Assembly (NCBI RefSeq): GCF_009724685.1
Contig: NZ_WMEF01000005.1
Location: 124,001-188,000 of the forward strand
DNA length: 64,000 nt
Reading direction: 5' to 3'
From: Lysinibacillus cavernae
GTDB lineage: Bacteria > Bacillota > Bacilli > Bacillales_A > Planococcaceae
This document shows, one piece after another, positions 37,138-45,464 of the stretch. Both the position numbers and the translations under genes were made by a program. Positions within the stretch are counted from its first letter, which is position 1, and each line of letters starts with the position of its first letter. The notes below the pieces were generated by a model that was not told the origin of the DNA, did not search any database, and saw only the letters and a program-made list of their open reading frames with translations.

Positions 37138-37200
37138 TTAGGCATGGACAATGTATGTAACTGTAATTGAATATGATACTGGTAAAATTAACATTGTCAT
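37138..37200 (-). CDS. 20-aa leader peptide of the ABC exporter operon
   Basis: ATG at 37198-37200 follows a strong AAAGGAGGGC site. The peptide starts MTMLILPVSYSIT and ends YIVHA. It precedes an intrinsic terminator by about 50 bases and two ABC exporter genes. This reproduces the bmrB-bmrCD arrangement, where ribosome stalling by antibiotics on the leader lifts termination. Sequence similarity to BmrB itself is not claimed. Confidence 0.6.
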   Translation of the reverse strand: MTMLILPVSYSITVTYIVHA

Positions 37201-37221
37201 GCCCTCCTTTGGTTTATTTGT

Positions 37222-37265
37222 TATAGTGTTCTTGAAGATTATCACACTATAGAAATATTTGTCAA
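37222..37265 (-). promoter_or_regulatory. Promoter of the leader-exporter operon with flanking inverted repeat
   Basis: On the minus strand TTGACA (37260-37265) and GATAAT (37238-37243) are 16 bases apart. TATAGTGT (37244-37251) and ACACTATA (37222-37229) form an 8-bp inverted repeat that brackets the -10 box, a possible repressor site. Confidence 0.6.
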
Positions 37266-37354
37266 CTATCCCCCTGTTATTTTTTATCATTTCAAGGAAA
37301 TAGTTAGCGCTTTAAAGCATTAAATTGCTATAAAGAACCACCAGGAAAACATCT

Positions 37355-37501
37355 TTGACTTTAACATTACAGCAATTGATGGTGTCTTACATTGACCAAA
37401 AGGATGAAATGACAGGATTATTTCATCCAATTTACAAGCCAGTGACAGATCATATTAAGATTAAGTTTCGTCATAGTGTTTCAATTTTAAATAACGCCTG
37501 A
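37355..37501 (+). other. Short open frame of unknown status
   Basis: A 48-codon frame from TTG (LTLTLQQLMVSYIDQKDEMT...) has a weak CCAGGA upstream. It looks like coding sequence in composition but may be a remnant. Not recognised. Confidence 0.25.
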
Positions 37502-37566
37502 AAAATGATGTATATGCATGACCGTTGTCTTGTAATAGCTTATCTATATCATCATTCACTTAGTAA

Positions 37567-37717
37567 TTTATTATTTAGTTATTTATTATTTAGTTATTTA
37601 TTAATTAGTAGTGGTGGGTTTTCCGTTTCCGGTTTTATCGCAATAGGTTTTACCGCTAACGGCTTTTCAGTAGACGGTGCTATCTCAGGTATTTCAAGCA
37701 TTTCTGTAAATAGCTAA
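37567..37717 (+). repeat. 15-bp tandem repeat leading into a Gly/Phe/Ser-rich open frame
   Basis: TTTATTATTTAGTTA occurs twice exactly (37567-37581, 37582-37596) and a third time in part. In the open frame it gives repeated LLFSY units, followed by GGFSVSGFIAIGFTANGFSV, a quasi-repeat of GFxxxGF. No ribosome binding site is seen close to a good start, so whether it is translated is open. The stretch 37718-37971 shows nothing further; no fluoride riboswitch was recognised there. Confidence 0.35.
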
Positions 37718-37971
37718 AAATTCTTTCTCTTACAAAACCCAAAAGTTATATAATATTTCCATATAATATATAGATATACTATACCTAAAGAACATCCTAC
37801 TTCTTCCTTTCTTCATACTATCTATAAGTTATATACATATGTAAAGATGATTTAGGGACAAGTATCGTCCATTGAGTTAAAAGTTCATCAGTCTACTATA
37901 GAAACATTTCTAAAATTTTCATCTCGTGATACACTTTTCAGTATAGTCATTTTTCGTAAGGGGTCTTTACT

Positions 37972-38343
37972 TTGAAGTCATTTTTAGCTGTTGGAATCGG
38001 TGGATTTTTTGGTGCTATCAGTCGGTACAGTCTTAGTCTTATATGGGCAAGCTCCGGTGGCTTCCCGTATACAACACTTTGCATTAATTTAGTTGGCTGC
38101 TTTTGCCTTGCATGGCTTTTCACTACTTTTACAAAGCGTACACCTATTATACTGGGAATTGGTACTGGCTTCTTTGGTGCTTTTACCACCTATTCGACAT
38201 TTTCCTTAGAGACACTATTACTCCTAGAAAATAGCGAGTGGCTACAAGCTGTACTCTATGTTAGCGTAAGTGTTTTAGGAGGACTAGCTTGCGCATGGCT
38301 GGGGATGCGACTAGCAAGGGGGCGTAAGACATGCTTCTTGTAG
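37972..38343 (+). CDS. crcB: Fluoride channel protein CrcB/FluC, first subunit
   Basis: The 123-residue protein has four membrane helices and family motifs GGFFGAISRYSLS, TTLCINLVGCF (pore Asn) and GTGFFGAFTTYSTFS (Phe box and Thr/Ser track). CrcB proteins export fluoride as dual-topology dimers; paired genes like these make heterodimers with fixed opposite topology. TTG start with AAGGGG upstream. Overlaps the second subunit gene by 13 bases. Confidence 0.88.
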   Translation: MKSFLAVGIGGFFGAISRYSLSLIWASSGGFPYTTLCINLVGCFCLAWLFTTFTKRTPIILGIGTGFFGAFTTYSTFSLETLLLLENSEWLQAVLYVSVSVLGGLACAWLGMRLARGRKTCFL

Positions 38344-38660
38344 GGCTTGGCGGAATTTTTGGCGCCATTTCAAGATTTTATTTAGGTAAATTATTCGCAC
38401 ATCCTTATCCATGGGCGACTTTTATCATCAATAGTTCAGGTTCCTTTGCACTTGGTCTATTATTTGCCCTACATCTTAGTGATTGGTTATGGCAGTTGAT
38501 TGGTATCGGCTTTTTAGGAGCCTATACAACATTCTCTACCTTTGGATTTGAATCATTACAGCTCATTGAACAACAAAAGTGGGGACAAGCCATTAGCTAT
38601 ATCACTAGTACCCTGCTAACTGGCATACTGTTTGCTGCTATTGGTTATATAGTAGTGTAA
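38331..38660 (+). CDS. crcB: Fluoride channel protein CrcB/FluC, second subunit
   Basis: The 109-residue protein repeats the family motifs: GGIFGAISRFYLG, TFIINSSGSFALG with the pore Asn, and GFLGAYTTFSTFGFE. The ATG lies inside the end of the first subunit gene, with AAGGGGG upstream, so translation is coupled. Confidence 0.88.
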   Translation: MLLVGLGGIFGAISRFYLGKLFAHPYPWATFIINSSGSFALGLLFALHLSDWLWQLIGIGFLGAYTTFSTFGFESLQLIEQQKWGQAISYITSTLLTGILFAAIGYIVV

Positions 38661-38675
38661 AAGAGGTGATATTTA

Positions 38676-39023
38676 TTGACAAAGCATTCAAACGAACAAC
38701 TACAAGAATTAGAAGTTGAAATAGAACAAACACTCTACACGCTCATTGACCTAGAATTAGAAGAAAATTATGCAACAATGAATACACATTTTGCGCAACT
38801 ACTTGCAAAGGTCCAGGGAGCACAGTTAATTGATTATAAGCTCGATGTTCTCGTAGAACCTCAAGCTTTTGCAACTGAAACTTGTATTTTGCTAGAAAGC
38901 TTAATAGAAGCAAAGGCAAGGCCAAATAAAAGGCATAGATTGCTAACACATCGCATGATATTAAAAATATGGTTACGTAAAAATCAACGCTTCATGCGAG
39001 AATTTTTACCTCAAATGTTTTAG
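38676..39023 (+). CDS. Hypothetical protein in the crcB operon
   Basis: This 115-residue protein starts at TTG after AAGAGGTGA and reads MTKHSNEQLQELEVEIEQTL. It is helical and acidic at first, with a basic C-terminal third (KARPNKRHRLLTHRMILKIW). It has no membrane segment. It lies 15 bases after crcB and ends at a terminator, so it belongs to that operon. Family not recognised. Confidence 0.55.
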   Translation: MTKHSNEQLQELEVEIEQTLYTLIDLELEENYATMNTHFAQLLAKVQGAQLIDYKLDVLVEPQAFATETCILLESLIEAKARPNKRHRLLTHRMILKIWLRKNQRFMREFLPQMF

Positions 39024-39055
39024 GCGCCACTTGGTTTCACAAGGGCGCCTTTATT
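39022..39055 (+). terminator. Terminator of the crcB operon
   Basis: AGGCGCC (39022-39028) pairs with GGCGCCT (39044-39050), followed by TTATT. The stretch 39056-39290 shows no gene. Confidence 0.65.
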
Positions 39056-39290
39056 AAATTTGTATTTGCTGCAACACTTCTTTTATTTTCCCCTCAACTT
39101 TCAGATCGAATGGGGTTAGATGGTTGCCGCGGCTTTATTGATACCCATATTATTTTAGTGGTCAAGGCACTTTGTTTACAGGGCCACGTATTACTAATAA
39201 GGCCAGTAATATAGAGTAATTTACTGACGACATCTTTGAGTTTTTGAAGATTAATGACTACCTCAAATTCATAATTTCCCTCTCTAATTA

Positions 39291-40151
39291 CTAATTTGTA
39301 AAAGGAGAAAATTCATCACTTGTCTGATCATATTCTTCCATCCGCTTTTGAACCTTTAATTCTTCTGAAGCCGCTATACCTGTAATCAGTAAATTAAGTA
39401 AAGCAAAAGTTGGTGTAATCCCTTTTAGAGAAATCGGAGGAGGGGCAACAACCTTAAATAAAATATCTGAAAGAAGTCCCAAGGGAGACAATTCATCATC
39501 GGTTATGGCTATCACCTTAGCTCCTTTTTTCTTTGTTGCTTTTACAAAAGAATTAGTTTCTTTTGTATATCGAGGAAAAGAAATGGCAACAACTAAAGTT
39601 CTCTCATCGACTAGTGATAATAAATAATTAGAATCCTCTATTTCTCCCCGATATAAAAATGTATTTCCAACGACAATATTGAGGCTGAATGATAGCCAGT
39701 TAGCAGGACCATAGGATGACCGGAAGCCGATGACTATCCTCTTTTCTGAACTAATTAAAAGATCTACAGCTTTTTTATACTGGTTGTAATCTAATTGTTC
39801 TAAAGTTGCACGAATATAGGAGCTATCTTTCTCGATTACATGTTGAATTAAGTTTGTATCTTTTAAAGATTTGGAAGTAGATCGAAGGCCTTCAATAGGA
39901 TCTGTAGTTGATGAAGAATCTTCTAATAAGGCAGATTGAATTTCTTTTTGCAGTTCGCTAAAACCCGAATAACCAAGTGCATACGACAATCTAATCACAG
40001 TTGTATCACTTGTTTTACTTGCTATACCTAGCTGCTTTGATGTTTGAAACGCAACCTCTTTTGGGAAGTCTACAATATATTTTGCAACTAATTTCTGCCT
40101 TTTTGTTAGTTCATTAAATTGTTTCCTAATTCTTTGATTATAATTATCCAT
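39291..40151 (-). CDS. RpiR-family transcriptional regulator
   Basis: The 286-residue protein has an RpiR helix-turn-helix (TKRQKLVAKYIVDFPKEVAF, then TSDTTVIRLSYALGYSGFSELQ) and a SIS domain (RIVIGFRSSYGPANWLSF, VVAISFPRYTKETNSFV, VIAITDDELSPL). SIS domains bind phosphosugars or related ligands such as MurNAc-6-P. It lies at the end of the peptide/D-amino acid cluster on the same strand and may control it. A ligand from cell wall turnover would suit the cluster. Possible binding repeats lie upstream at 40336-40517. Confidence 0.82.
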   Translation of the reverse strand: MDNYNQRIRKQFNELTKRQKLVAKYIVDFPKEVAFQTSKQLGIASKTSDTTVIRLSYALGYSGFSELQKEIQSALLEDSSSTTDPIEGLRSTSKSLKDTNLIQHVIEKDSSYIRATLEQLDYNQYKKAVDLLISSEKRIVIGFRSSYGPANWLSFSLNIVVGNTFLYRGEIEDSNYLLSLVDERTLVVAISFPRYTKETNSFVKATKKKGAKVIAITDDELSPLGLLSDILFKVVAPPPISLKGITPTFALLNLLITGIAASEELKVQKRMEEYDQTSDEFSPFTN

Positions 40152-40335
40152 ACAGCCAGCCCTTCCAACGAGTTAATCTTGGTATGTTAATGATAAAATA
40201 TGGGATCACCCAAATGATTAAATATTGAAAAATCAGCACTTTAAACAACTAAGTACCATTTTTTATATCCCACCACAAATTCCCTTATTATACCAAAAAG
40301 TAACATGTCATTACTTTGCAAAATCATTCATTTTT

Positions 40336-40517
40336 TCACTTTGCATCACTTTCTATGTTTAAGATACTTCCAACTTTGTTCAATTATAAACTGGTGGGTT
40401 TGATTTATCCAACTGACAATTAATGTAGTGCTGCTCTTTTGTATTTCTATCCACCACTTTGCATCCTATCCGCTACTTTTACATTTATATCCATCACTTC
40501 TATCTATCACTTTGCAT
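40336..40517. repeat. Three copies of a YCACTTTGCAT motif upstream of rpiR
   Basis: TCACTTTGCATC (40336-40347), CCACTTTGCATC (40454-40465) and TCACTTTGCAT (40507-40517) share an 11-base core, with a weaker TTACTTTGCA near 40312. They lie in the 633-bp gap between rpiR and the serine hydrolase gene, on the rpiR promoter side. An inverted repeat GGGGTATTCAC (40573-40583) / GTGAATACCCC (40674-40684) brackets the rest of the gap. Confidence 0.5.
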
Positions 40518-40784
40518 ATTATCTATATTATTCGTATATTTATACCTACATAAAATATGTATCTTTAATCCTGGGGTATTCACCTAATGTGCACAGTCGA
40601 TACCTTTATGCTACTTACTTATTAACAATTCCAGTTTAAAGGGACTTCGAGTGCTTTTTATGCATGAATTTTTGTGAATACCCCGACATTATATATAAAT
40701 AAATAACCTAATTGATTGATATAAAAGGACAATTTAACACATACATACCGAATCTTTTATCAATTTGGAAACTATCATGTATAA

Positions 40785-41684
40785 CTAAACAGTTACTTTA
40801 TTAAGAAAATGATTGTAAGTAACTCTGGATAATTTAGTTATGATACTAGCACCCTCAGCTTCCGTTTTGTTCCCTATAGAAAATACTGTAATGATGAAAT
40901 TACCTTTGTTATCAGGTAGCTGTACTATCCCTGCGTCATTTACAACACTTGCGAGTGTGCCAGTTTTATGGGCAACAACTGTATTTTGAGGCAATAAATA
41001 AGGTATTCTATTTCGAAACTGCTGCTTTGCAAGGATTTCAAACATATCATCACAAGCTTTTTCAGAGATTAATTGCTTATTTGCAATTTGTTCTAACAAT
41101 AATGCCATATCAGCTGCGGTTGTTACATTGTTTGCATGACTTTCTTGAAACACAATTGAATTATAATCAACGTCACCATTTTTAAATCGGCGGTTAATGT
41201 CATTATAAGTGTCCATTGAGAAATTTTGTGGCGGTAGTCCTACACATGAGCAAAGGAGCTCCCAGCAACTGAGACGAATGTAAGTATTGCTTAGTCCAAT
41301 TTCTTTCATATATTGATTTACATTTTCTTTCCCTAAAATACTTAATAATTTATCTGTTCCGACATTATCACTAACAATTATCATCATTGTTGCTAAATTT
41401 TTTATCGTAACGTCTATTCCAGGAATTAACTCCTTAAATATACCTGATCCATTTACTAAGTCCTCTTCTTCCAACCGAATACGTTCTTTTAGTTCAACCT
41501 TCCCTATTTGAACATCACGGTATAGAGTTGCCAAAATAGGAATCTTAAAAACACTTGCAGCTTGAAATAAACGATTCTCATTTATTGCAGCAGTCTCTCC
41601 AGATTCCAGATGTTTCACATAAACCCCGAATGTCCCAGTAGCTTCTTGTATAATTTTCTCCAAACTCTCCTGTAATCCCATCAT
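40785..41684 (-). CDS. Class A beta-lactamase-like serine hydrolase without signal peptide
   Basis: This protein of 299 residues carries the three penicilloyl-serine-hydrolase motifs: ASVFK (Ser-x-x-Lys near residue 45), VSDN (Ser-Asp-Asn) and HKTGT (Lys-Thr-Gly). The fold order matches class A beta-lactamases, but there is no signal peptide and no lipobox, so it should stay in the cytoplasm. That argues for a peptidase or amidase role on imported peptides rather than antibiotic resistance. The ATG at 41682-41684 is well spaced from GAGAGG. It is the last enzyme gene of the cluster. Confidence 0.8.
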   Translation of the reverse strand: MMGLQESLEKIIQEATGTFGVYVKHLESGETAAINENRLFQAASVFKIPILATLYRDVQIGKVELKERIRLEEEDLVNGSGIFKELIPGIDVTIKNLATMMIIVSDNVGTDKLLSILGKENVNQYMKEIGLSNTYIRLSCWELLCSCVGLPPQNFSMDTYNDINRRFKNGDVDYNSIVFQESHANNVTTAADMALLLEQIANKQLISEKACDDMFEILAKQQFRNRIPYLLPQNTVVAHKTGTLASVVNDAGIVQLPDNKGNFIITVFSIGNKTEAEGASIITKLSRVTYNHFLNKVTV

Positions 41685-41739
41685 CAACATCCTCTCAAAT
41701 TTCTACATAAGGAGTTCAATATGAAAACCTTGTAACTCA

Positions 41740-43176
41740 CTAGTTAAGTGGTATATTTACGGAAACTTTAGGGAATTGTCTAAAGTGATATGATATTCCA
41801 TATGGTTCACTATTATCATCTACTAGTATCTCAGCTATTTCTGTAAAGTCGTTAAAATATGCTATAAACATGGTATCGCTCACAAAAGTTATTGGTATCT
41901 CAACATTTTGTGAGAGTAGAATTGGGTTTCCTTCTTTGATTTTAATGGACACTTTCGTCCCTTCATTCGATTGATATTCTCCTTGATACTGTTGAAGTCG
42001 TTCTTCTGAAATATCATATTCTTCAAAGGTAAGATGATTGGCGTCTACCTCTCTTTCACTTAAAACATTCAATGCAAGTTGCATAATTCGGGCAGCAGGT
42101 ACACCTGCCAAGTTAGTTAATACAACACCTGTAAACCTTTTCTCTGGTAAAATACTTAATTGAGCTGAAATTCCCTTTAGCCCTCCACCATGTTCAATAA
42201 GAGTAGTGCCAAAATAATCGGGAGTAATCATAAAACCGTATCCATAGAATCTTCCAGGTTGTAATTGAATATGGGGTTTAGTCATTTCTTTTACACTTTC
42301 TTCAGATAATATTCGCTTACCATTGACTACACCAGCATTACGGAAAATTTCTGCATACAACAACATGTCTCTAGCTGTAGATTTCAAAAAGCCTGCTGCT
42401 CGCATTGAAGTAGAATCCCACCAAATTGGTGCAGCAAAAACGCGTTTTGTTCCATCGCTTTTATCCTCTGTATAGCAAGTGGTGATATTTTCATAATCAC
42501 CGTACTCCTCAATTGTGAAATAGCTGTTTTCCATACCACAAGGAGTGAGGATATGATCATATATATATTGTTCATAACTTTTTCCACTGATTCGTTCGAT
42601 GATTGTTCCTAATAAGGCATACGATTCATTGGAATAACTAAAATGTGTACCAGGTGTCCCCAATAATTCAATATTTTGTTCATCAATAAACTGCATAAGT
42701 TGCTCATAAGTGTCGATTGGTTCGTGATCTTCAACATTAATATTTAAACCTGGATAATTTTTTACAGTTGGGTCAAGATCCAGTGACCTTTTCATTGCGT
42801 AAAATAAAGAAGACATTGGAGGCAATCCTGCCGTGTGAGTCATAAAGTGATGAATAGTGATATCTTTGATAGCCTCTTTATTTTTAACGTTGAATTCAGG
42901 CAGGTACTTAATAACAGGATCATGCACATTCAATTTACCGACTTCCTGCAGTTGCATAATAGCCACACAAGAAAATGATTTTGTAATCGACCCAATACCA
43001 AAAACTGTATTTTCAGTTACAGGTAGTCCATCTTCTACATTACGGAAGCCAAATCCTTTATGGTAAAGAATCTCCCCTTCTTCTGCAATTGCAACAGAAG
43101 TACCAGGAATCTTATGTTTTTCCGTTATCTTTTGACCAGCCTCTTCAAATGCTTTTAAATTTACATCTACTTTCAT
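41740..43176 (-). CDS. S12-family serine hydrolase (class C beta-lactamase-like)
   Basis: The 478-residue protein has Ser63-Ile-Thr-Lys66 in GIGSITKSFSC, the YSN motif in HFSYSNESYALLG, and HGGG replacing KTG, as in D-aminopeptidases, esterases and MlrB-type peptidases of family S12. A C-terminal lipocalin-like domain follows. No signal peptide is present. S12 enzymes often act on D-amino acid-containing peptides, which suits the neighbouring racemase pathway. GGAGGAAAA precedes the ATG. Confidence 0.85.
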   Translation of the reverse strand: MKVDVNLKAFEEAGQKITEKHKIPGTSVAIAEEGEILYHKGFGFRNVEDGLPVTENTVFGIGSITKSFSCVAIMQLQEVGKLNVHDPVIKYLPEFNVKNKEAIKDITIHHFMTHTAGLPPMSSLFYAMKRSLDLDPTVKNYPGLNINVEDHEPIDTYEQLMQFIDEQNIELLGTPGTHFSYSNESYALLGTIIERISGKSYEQYIYDHILTPCGMENSYFTIEEYGDYENITTCYTEDKSDGTKRVFAAPIWWDSTSMRAAGFLKSTARDMLLYAEIFRNAGVVNGKRILSEESVKEMTKPHIQLQPGRFYGYGFMITPDYFGTTLIEHGGGLKGISAQLSILPEKRFTGVVLTNLAGVPAARIMQLALNVLSEREVDANHLTFEEYDISEERLQQYQGEYQSNEGTKVSIKIKEGNPILLSQNVEIPITFVSDTMFIAYFNDFTEIAEILVDDNSEPYGISYHFRQFPKVSVNIPLN

Positions 43177-43250
43177 ATCTTTTCCTCCTTTAGAGTAGTT
43201 GTATATAATAATGTAGATCGAATAGATCAGATCTAACTATTATCCTCACA

Positions 43251-45356
43251 TTATTGTTTCTCAGTCATTATCAGGTTTGAAAAATTATCTACAGGCAAAT
43301 GTCTGTTTATAAAATCGAGCATCGAATTCAATCTAGCTATTCTTAGTCCGGGTTTGCCATATTGGAGGAGCCCATGACTTGATTGTGGGATACGAACTAG
43401 TTCTACTTCCCCTCCTCGACGCTTAATATGGGAATAAAACTGTTCAGCCTGCTCCATTGGACATCGTAAATCATCTTCATTGTGTAGAAGTAGAAGTGGT
43501 GTTTTTACATTATCTACATAGGCAAGAGGAGAAAATTTCCAAAGATTCTCCACATCTGTTTTTCCAAGAAATTCCTGATCAATAAAATATGGTGCTATAT
43601 CGCTTGTGCCATACATGGAAATCCAATTCGAAATACAGCCTTCAGAAACTGCTGCAAAAAATCTATCGGTGTGAGAGATGAGCCAATTTACCATAAATCC
43701 ACCATAGCTAATTCCATTAACAGCTACCCTATTTTTATCAAGATAATGATTTTTTTGTAAGGCAAATTCCAGCCCGTTCAAAATATCAGTCATATCCTTT
43801 CCACCATAATCACCATGTACTGCATTGGTAAACTCTACACCGAATCCTGAGCTGCCTCGTGGGTTCGTATAGATAACTGCATAACCTCGCGCAGCAAATA
43901 ATTGCAATTGATGAAAATATGTGAAACCATAAGCAGAATGTGGTCCTCCATGAATATCTAATAGAACAGGATATTTTTTCTCAGGATCAAAGTTAGCTGG
44001 TTTTAACATAAAACCCTGCATATACCAGTTATCAACAGATCTATACGAAAAAACCTCAGGTTCAACTACGATAAGTTCGGATAATAACTTGTCGTTGCAG
44101 TCATCCAGACGAACTTCGGTTTCAGGGAAAATGGGGACATGTAATTGAGGAAAAGCTTCAGTTGGATGCCGATACTTACAATCAACCGTATTAGCTTCAT
44201 CAATTCTAATGACTGATATCTTCCCAGGGTGATTAACTGTCGAATAGGCCATACTAATCGTCTCTTTTCTATCAAATGAAAAATGAAAAATAGCTCGGTC
44301 TCCACCCGCAATAATTACTGGATGATCATCATTTTTATTATTCGAAAATCTAACAATTTCATTTCGTCCTTCACGGGTACTAAGCGCATAAATATATTTA
44401 TTATTATTAGACCATTGAGGGCGAAGTGCATATCTGAGGTTACGCATATCTGTAAAAGTCATATCAAGAAGTGTGTCTTGATATTTTTTACTTAAACACC
44501 TTACATCTCCTCCCTCTGAAGGTATAACTAACAATTCCCTCTGGTCCGCATGGTTTCCAAAAAACGCTATCCACTTTCCATCAGGTGAGTAAGAAGGTGA
44601 ACTTGCTTCTGTATCACTGTACAGCAACTCCGTTTCTCCTCCGGAAGCCAGTACACGATAAATCTGTCCTCCAAAAAGAGAATTTTGATCTTCTGTACTT
44701 GAACTGAACACGATATATTGACCATCTGGAGAAACGTCAGGCTGATTGACTTCATAGGGTCCTTTTGTTATCAAAGCGGATGTTCCAGTATCTATATTAA
44801 TAGCAACAATTTGACGTTTGCACGGTTTATGAAACCCAGTTCCATCATTTTTATAATATAGATGATGATAGCGTTTAGCCCCATCTCTCCATAACTTATC
44901 CTCTTGTTCCTGCTCACTCTTTGCTTCATTAATTGTTGCATTTTCATGAAAGGTTTCTAGTTCCGAATGTTCAACTACAGGTACCAATCCATATATCGTT
45001 TTACCGTTAGGAGCCCATACTATTGAGCTAATTCCTTGACGAAACTTTGTCAGACACAGGGCCTCTCCACCATCGAGAGATAACAGCCATACCTGCATTC
45101 CGTAAGCACGGTTCGAGATAAATGCTATGGTTTTTCCATCGGGTGAAAAGATAGGATTGACGTTCCTGGTGCCTGAGGTTGTCAAAACTCTTCGCGTTTT
45201 TCCTTCTACATCGCTTACATATAAATGTGTTTCGTAATTATTTTCTTTCACAGCTATGGTTCTTTCATAAACTACCTGTTGTCCATCAGGGGAAATGACA
45301 GGGTTGCTTGGCCATTCAAATTTATAAATATCTTCTGGCACTGTAGTTCTTAACAT
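43251..45356 (-). CDS. S9-family prolyl oligopeptidase-like peptidase
   Basis: The 701-residue protein has an N-terminal beta-propeller with repeated PxxSPDGxxxxF blades (NPIFSPDGKTIAFISN, QPDVSPDGQYIVFSSS, SPSYSPDGKWIAFFGN) and a C-terminal alpha/beta hydrolase domain with the nucleophile in NGISYGGFMVNW and a catalytic His in IPQSSHGLLQYG. This is the S9C acylaminoacyl-peptidase/YuxL layout. No signal peptide. It would cut short peptides brought in by the Opp-type importer. Confidence 0.87.
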   Translation of the reverse strand: MLRTTVPEDIYKFEWPSNPVISPDGQQVVYERTIAVKENNYETHLYVSDVEGKTRRVLTTSGTRNVNPIFSPDGKTIAFISNRAYGMQVWLLSLDGGEALCLTKFRQGISSIVWAPNGKTIYGLVPVVEHSELETFHENATINEAKSEQEQEDKLWRDGAKRYHHLYYKNDGTGFHKPCKRQIVAINIDTGTSALITKGPYEVNQPDVSPDGQYIVFSSSTEDQNSLFGGQIYRVLASGGETELLYSDTEASSPSYSPDGKWIAFFGNHADQRELLVIPSEGGDVRCLSKKYQDTLLDMTFTDMRNLRYALRPQWSNNNKYIYALSTREGRNEIVRFSNNKNDDHPVIIAGGDRAIFHFSFDRKETISMAYSTVNHPGKISVIRIDEANTVDCKYRHPTEAFPQLHVPIFPETEVRLDDCNDKLLSELIVVEPEVFSYRSVDNWYMQGFMLKPANFDPEKKYPVLLDIHGGPHSAYGFTYFHQLQLFAARGYAVIYTNPRGSSGFGVEFTNAVHGDYGGKDMTDILNGLEFALQKNHYLDKNRVAVNGISYGGFMVNWLISHTDRFFAAVSEGCISNWISMYGTSDIAPYFIDQEFLGKTDVENLWKFSPLAYVDNVKTPLLLLHNEDDLRCPMEQAEQFYSHIKRRGGEVELVRIPQSSHGLLQYGKPGLRIARLNSMLDFINRHLPVDNFSNLIMTEKQ

Positions 45357-45464
45357 TTTTTATCACTCCTTATTAATTTATCCAAAGCAGATAATTAACT
45401 ATTGTGATTCTTCAGAAAAATATTTTCGCAATATTCTAACCTAGTCTCTTCTATTAACTTTCAC

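Noticed and set aside
37718-37971. Fluoride riboswitch upstream of the crcB pair
   Set aside because: I searched by eye for the conserved aptamer core and did not find it.
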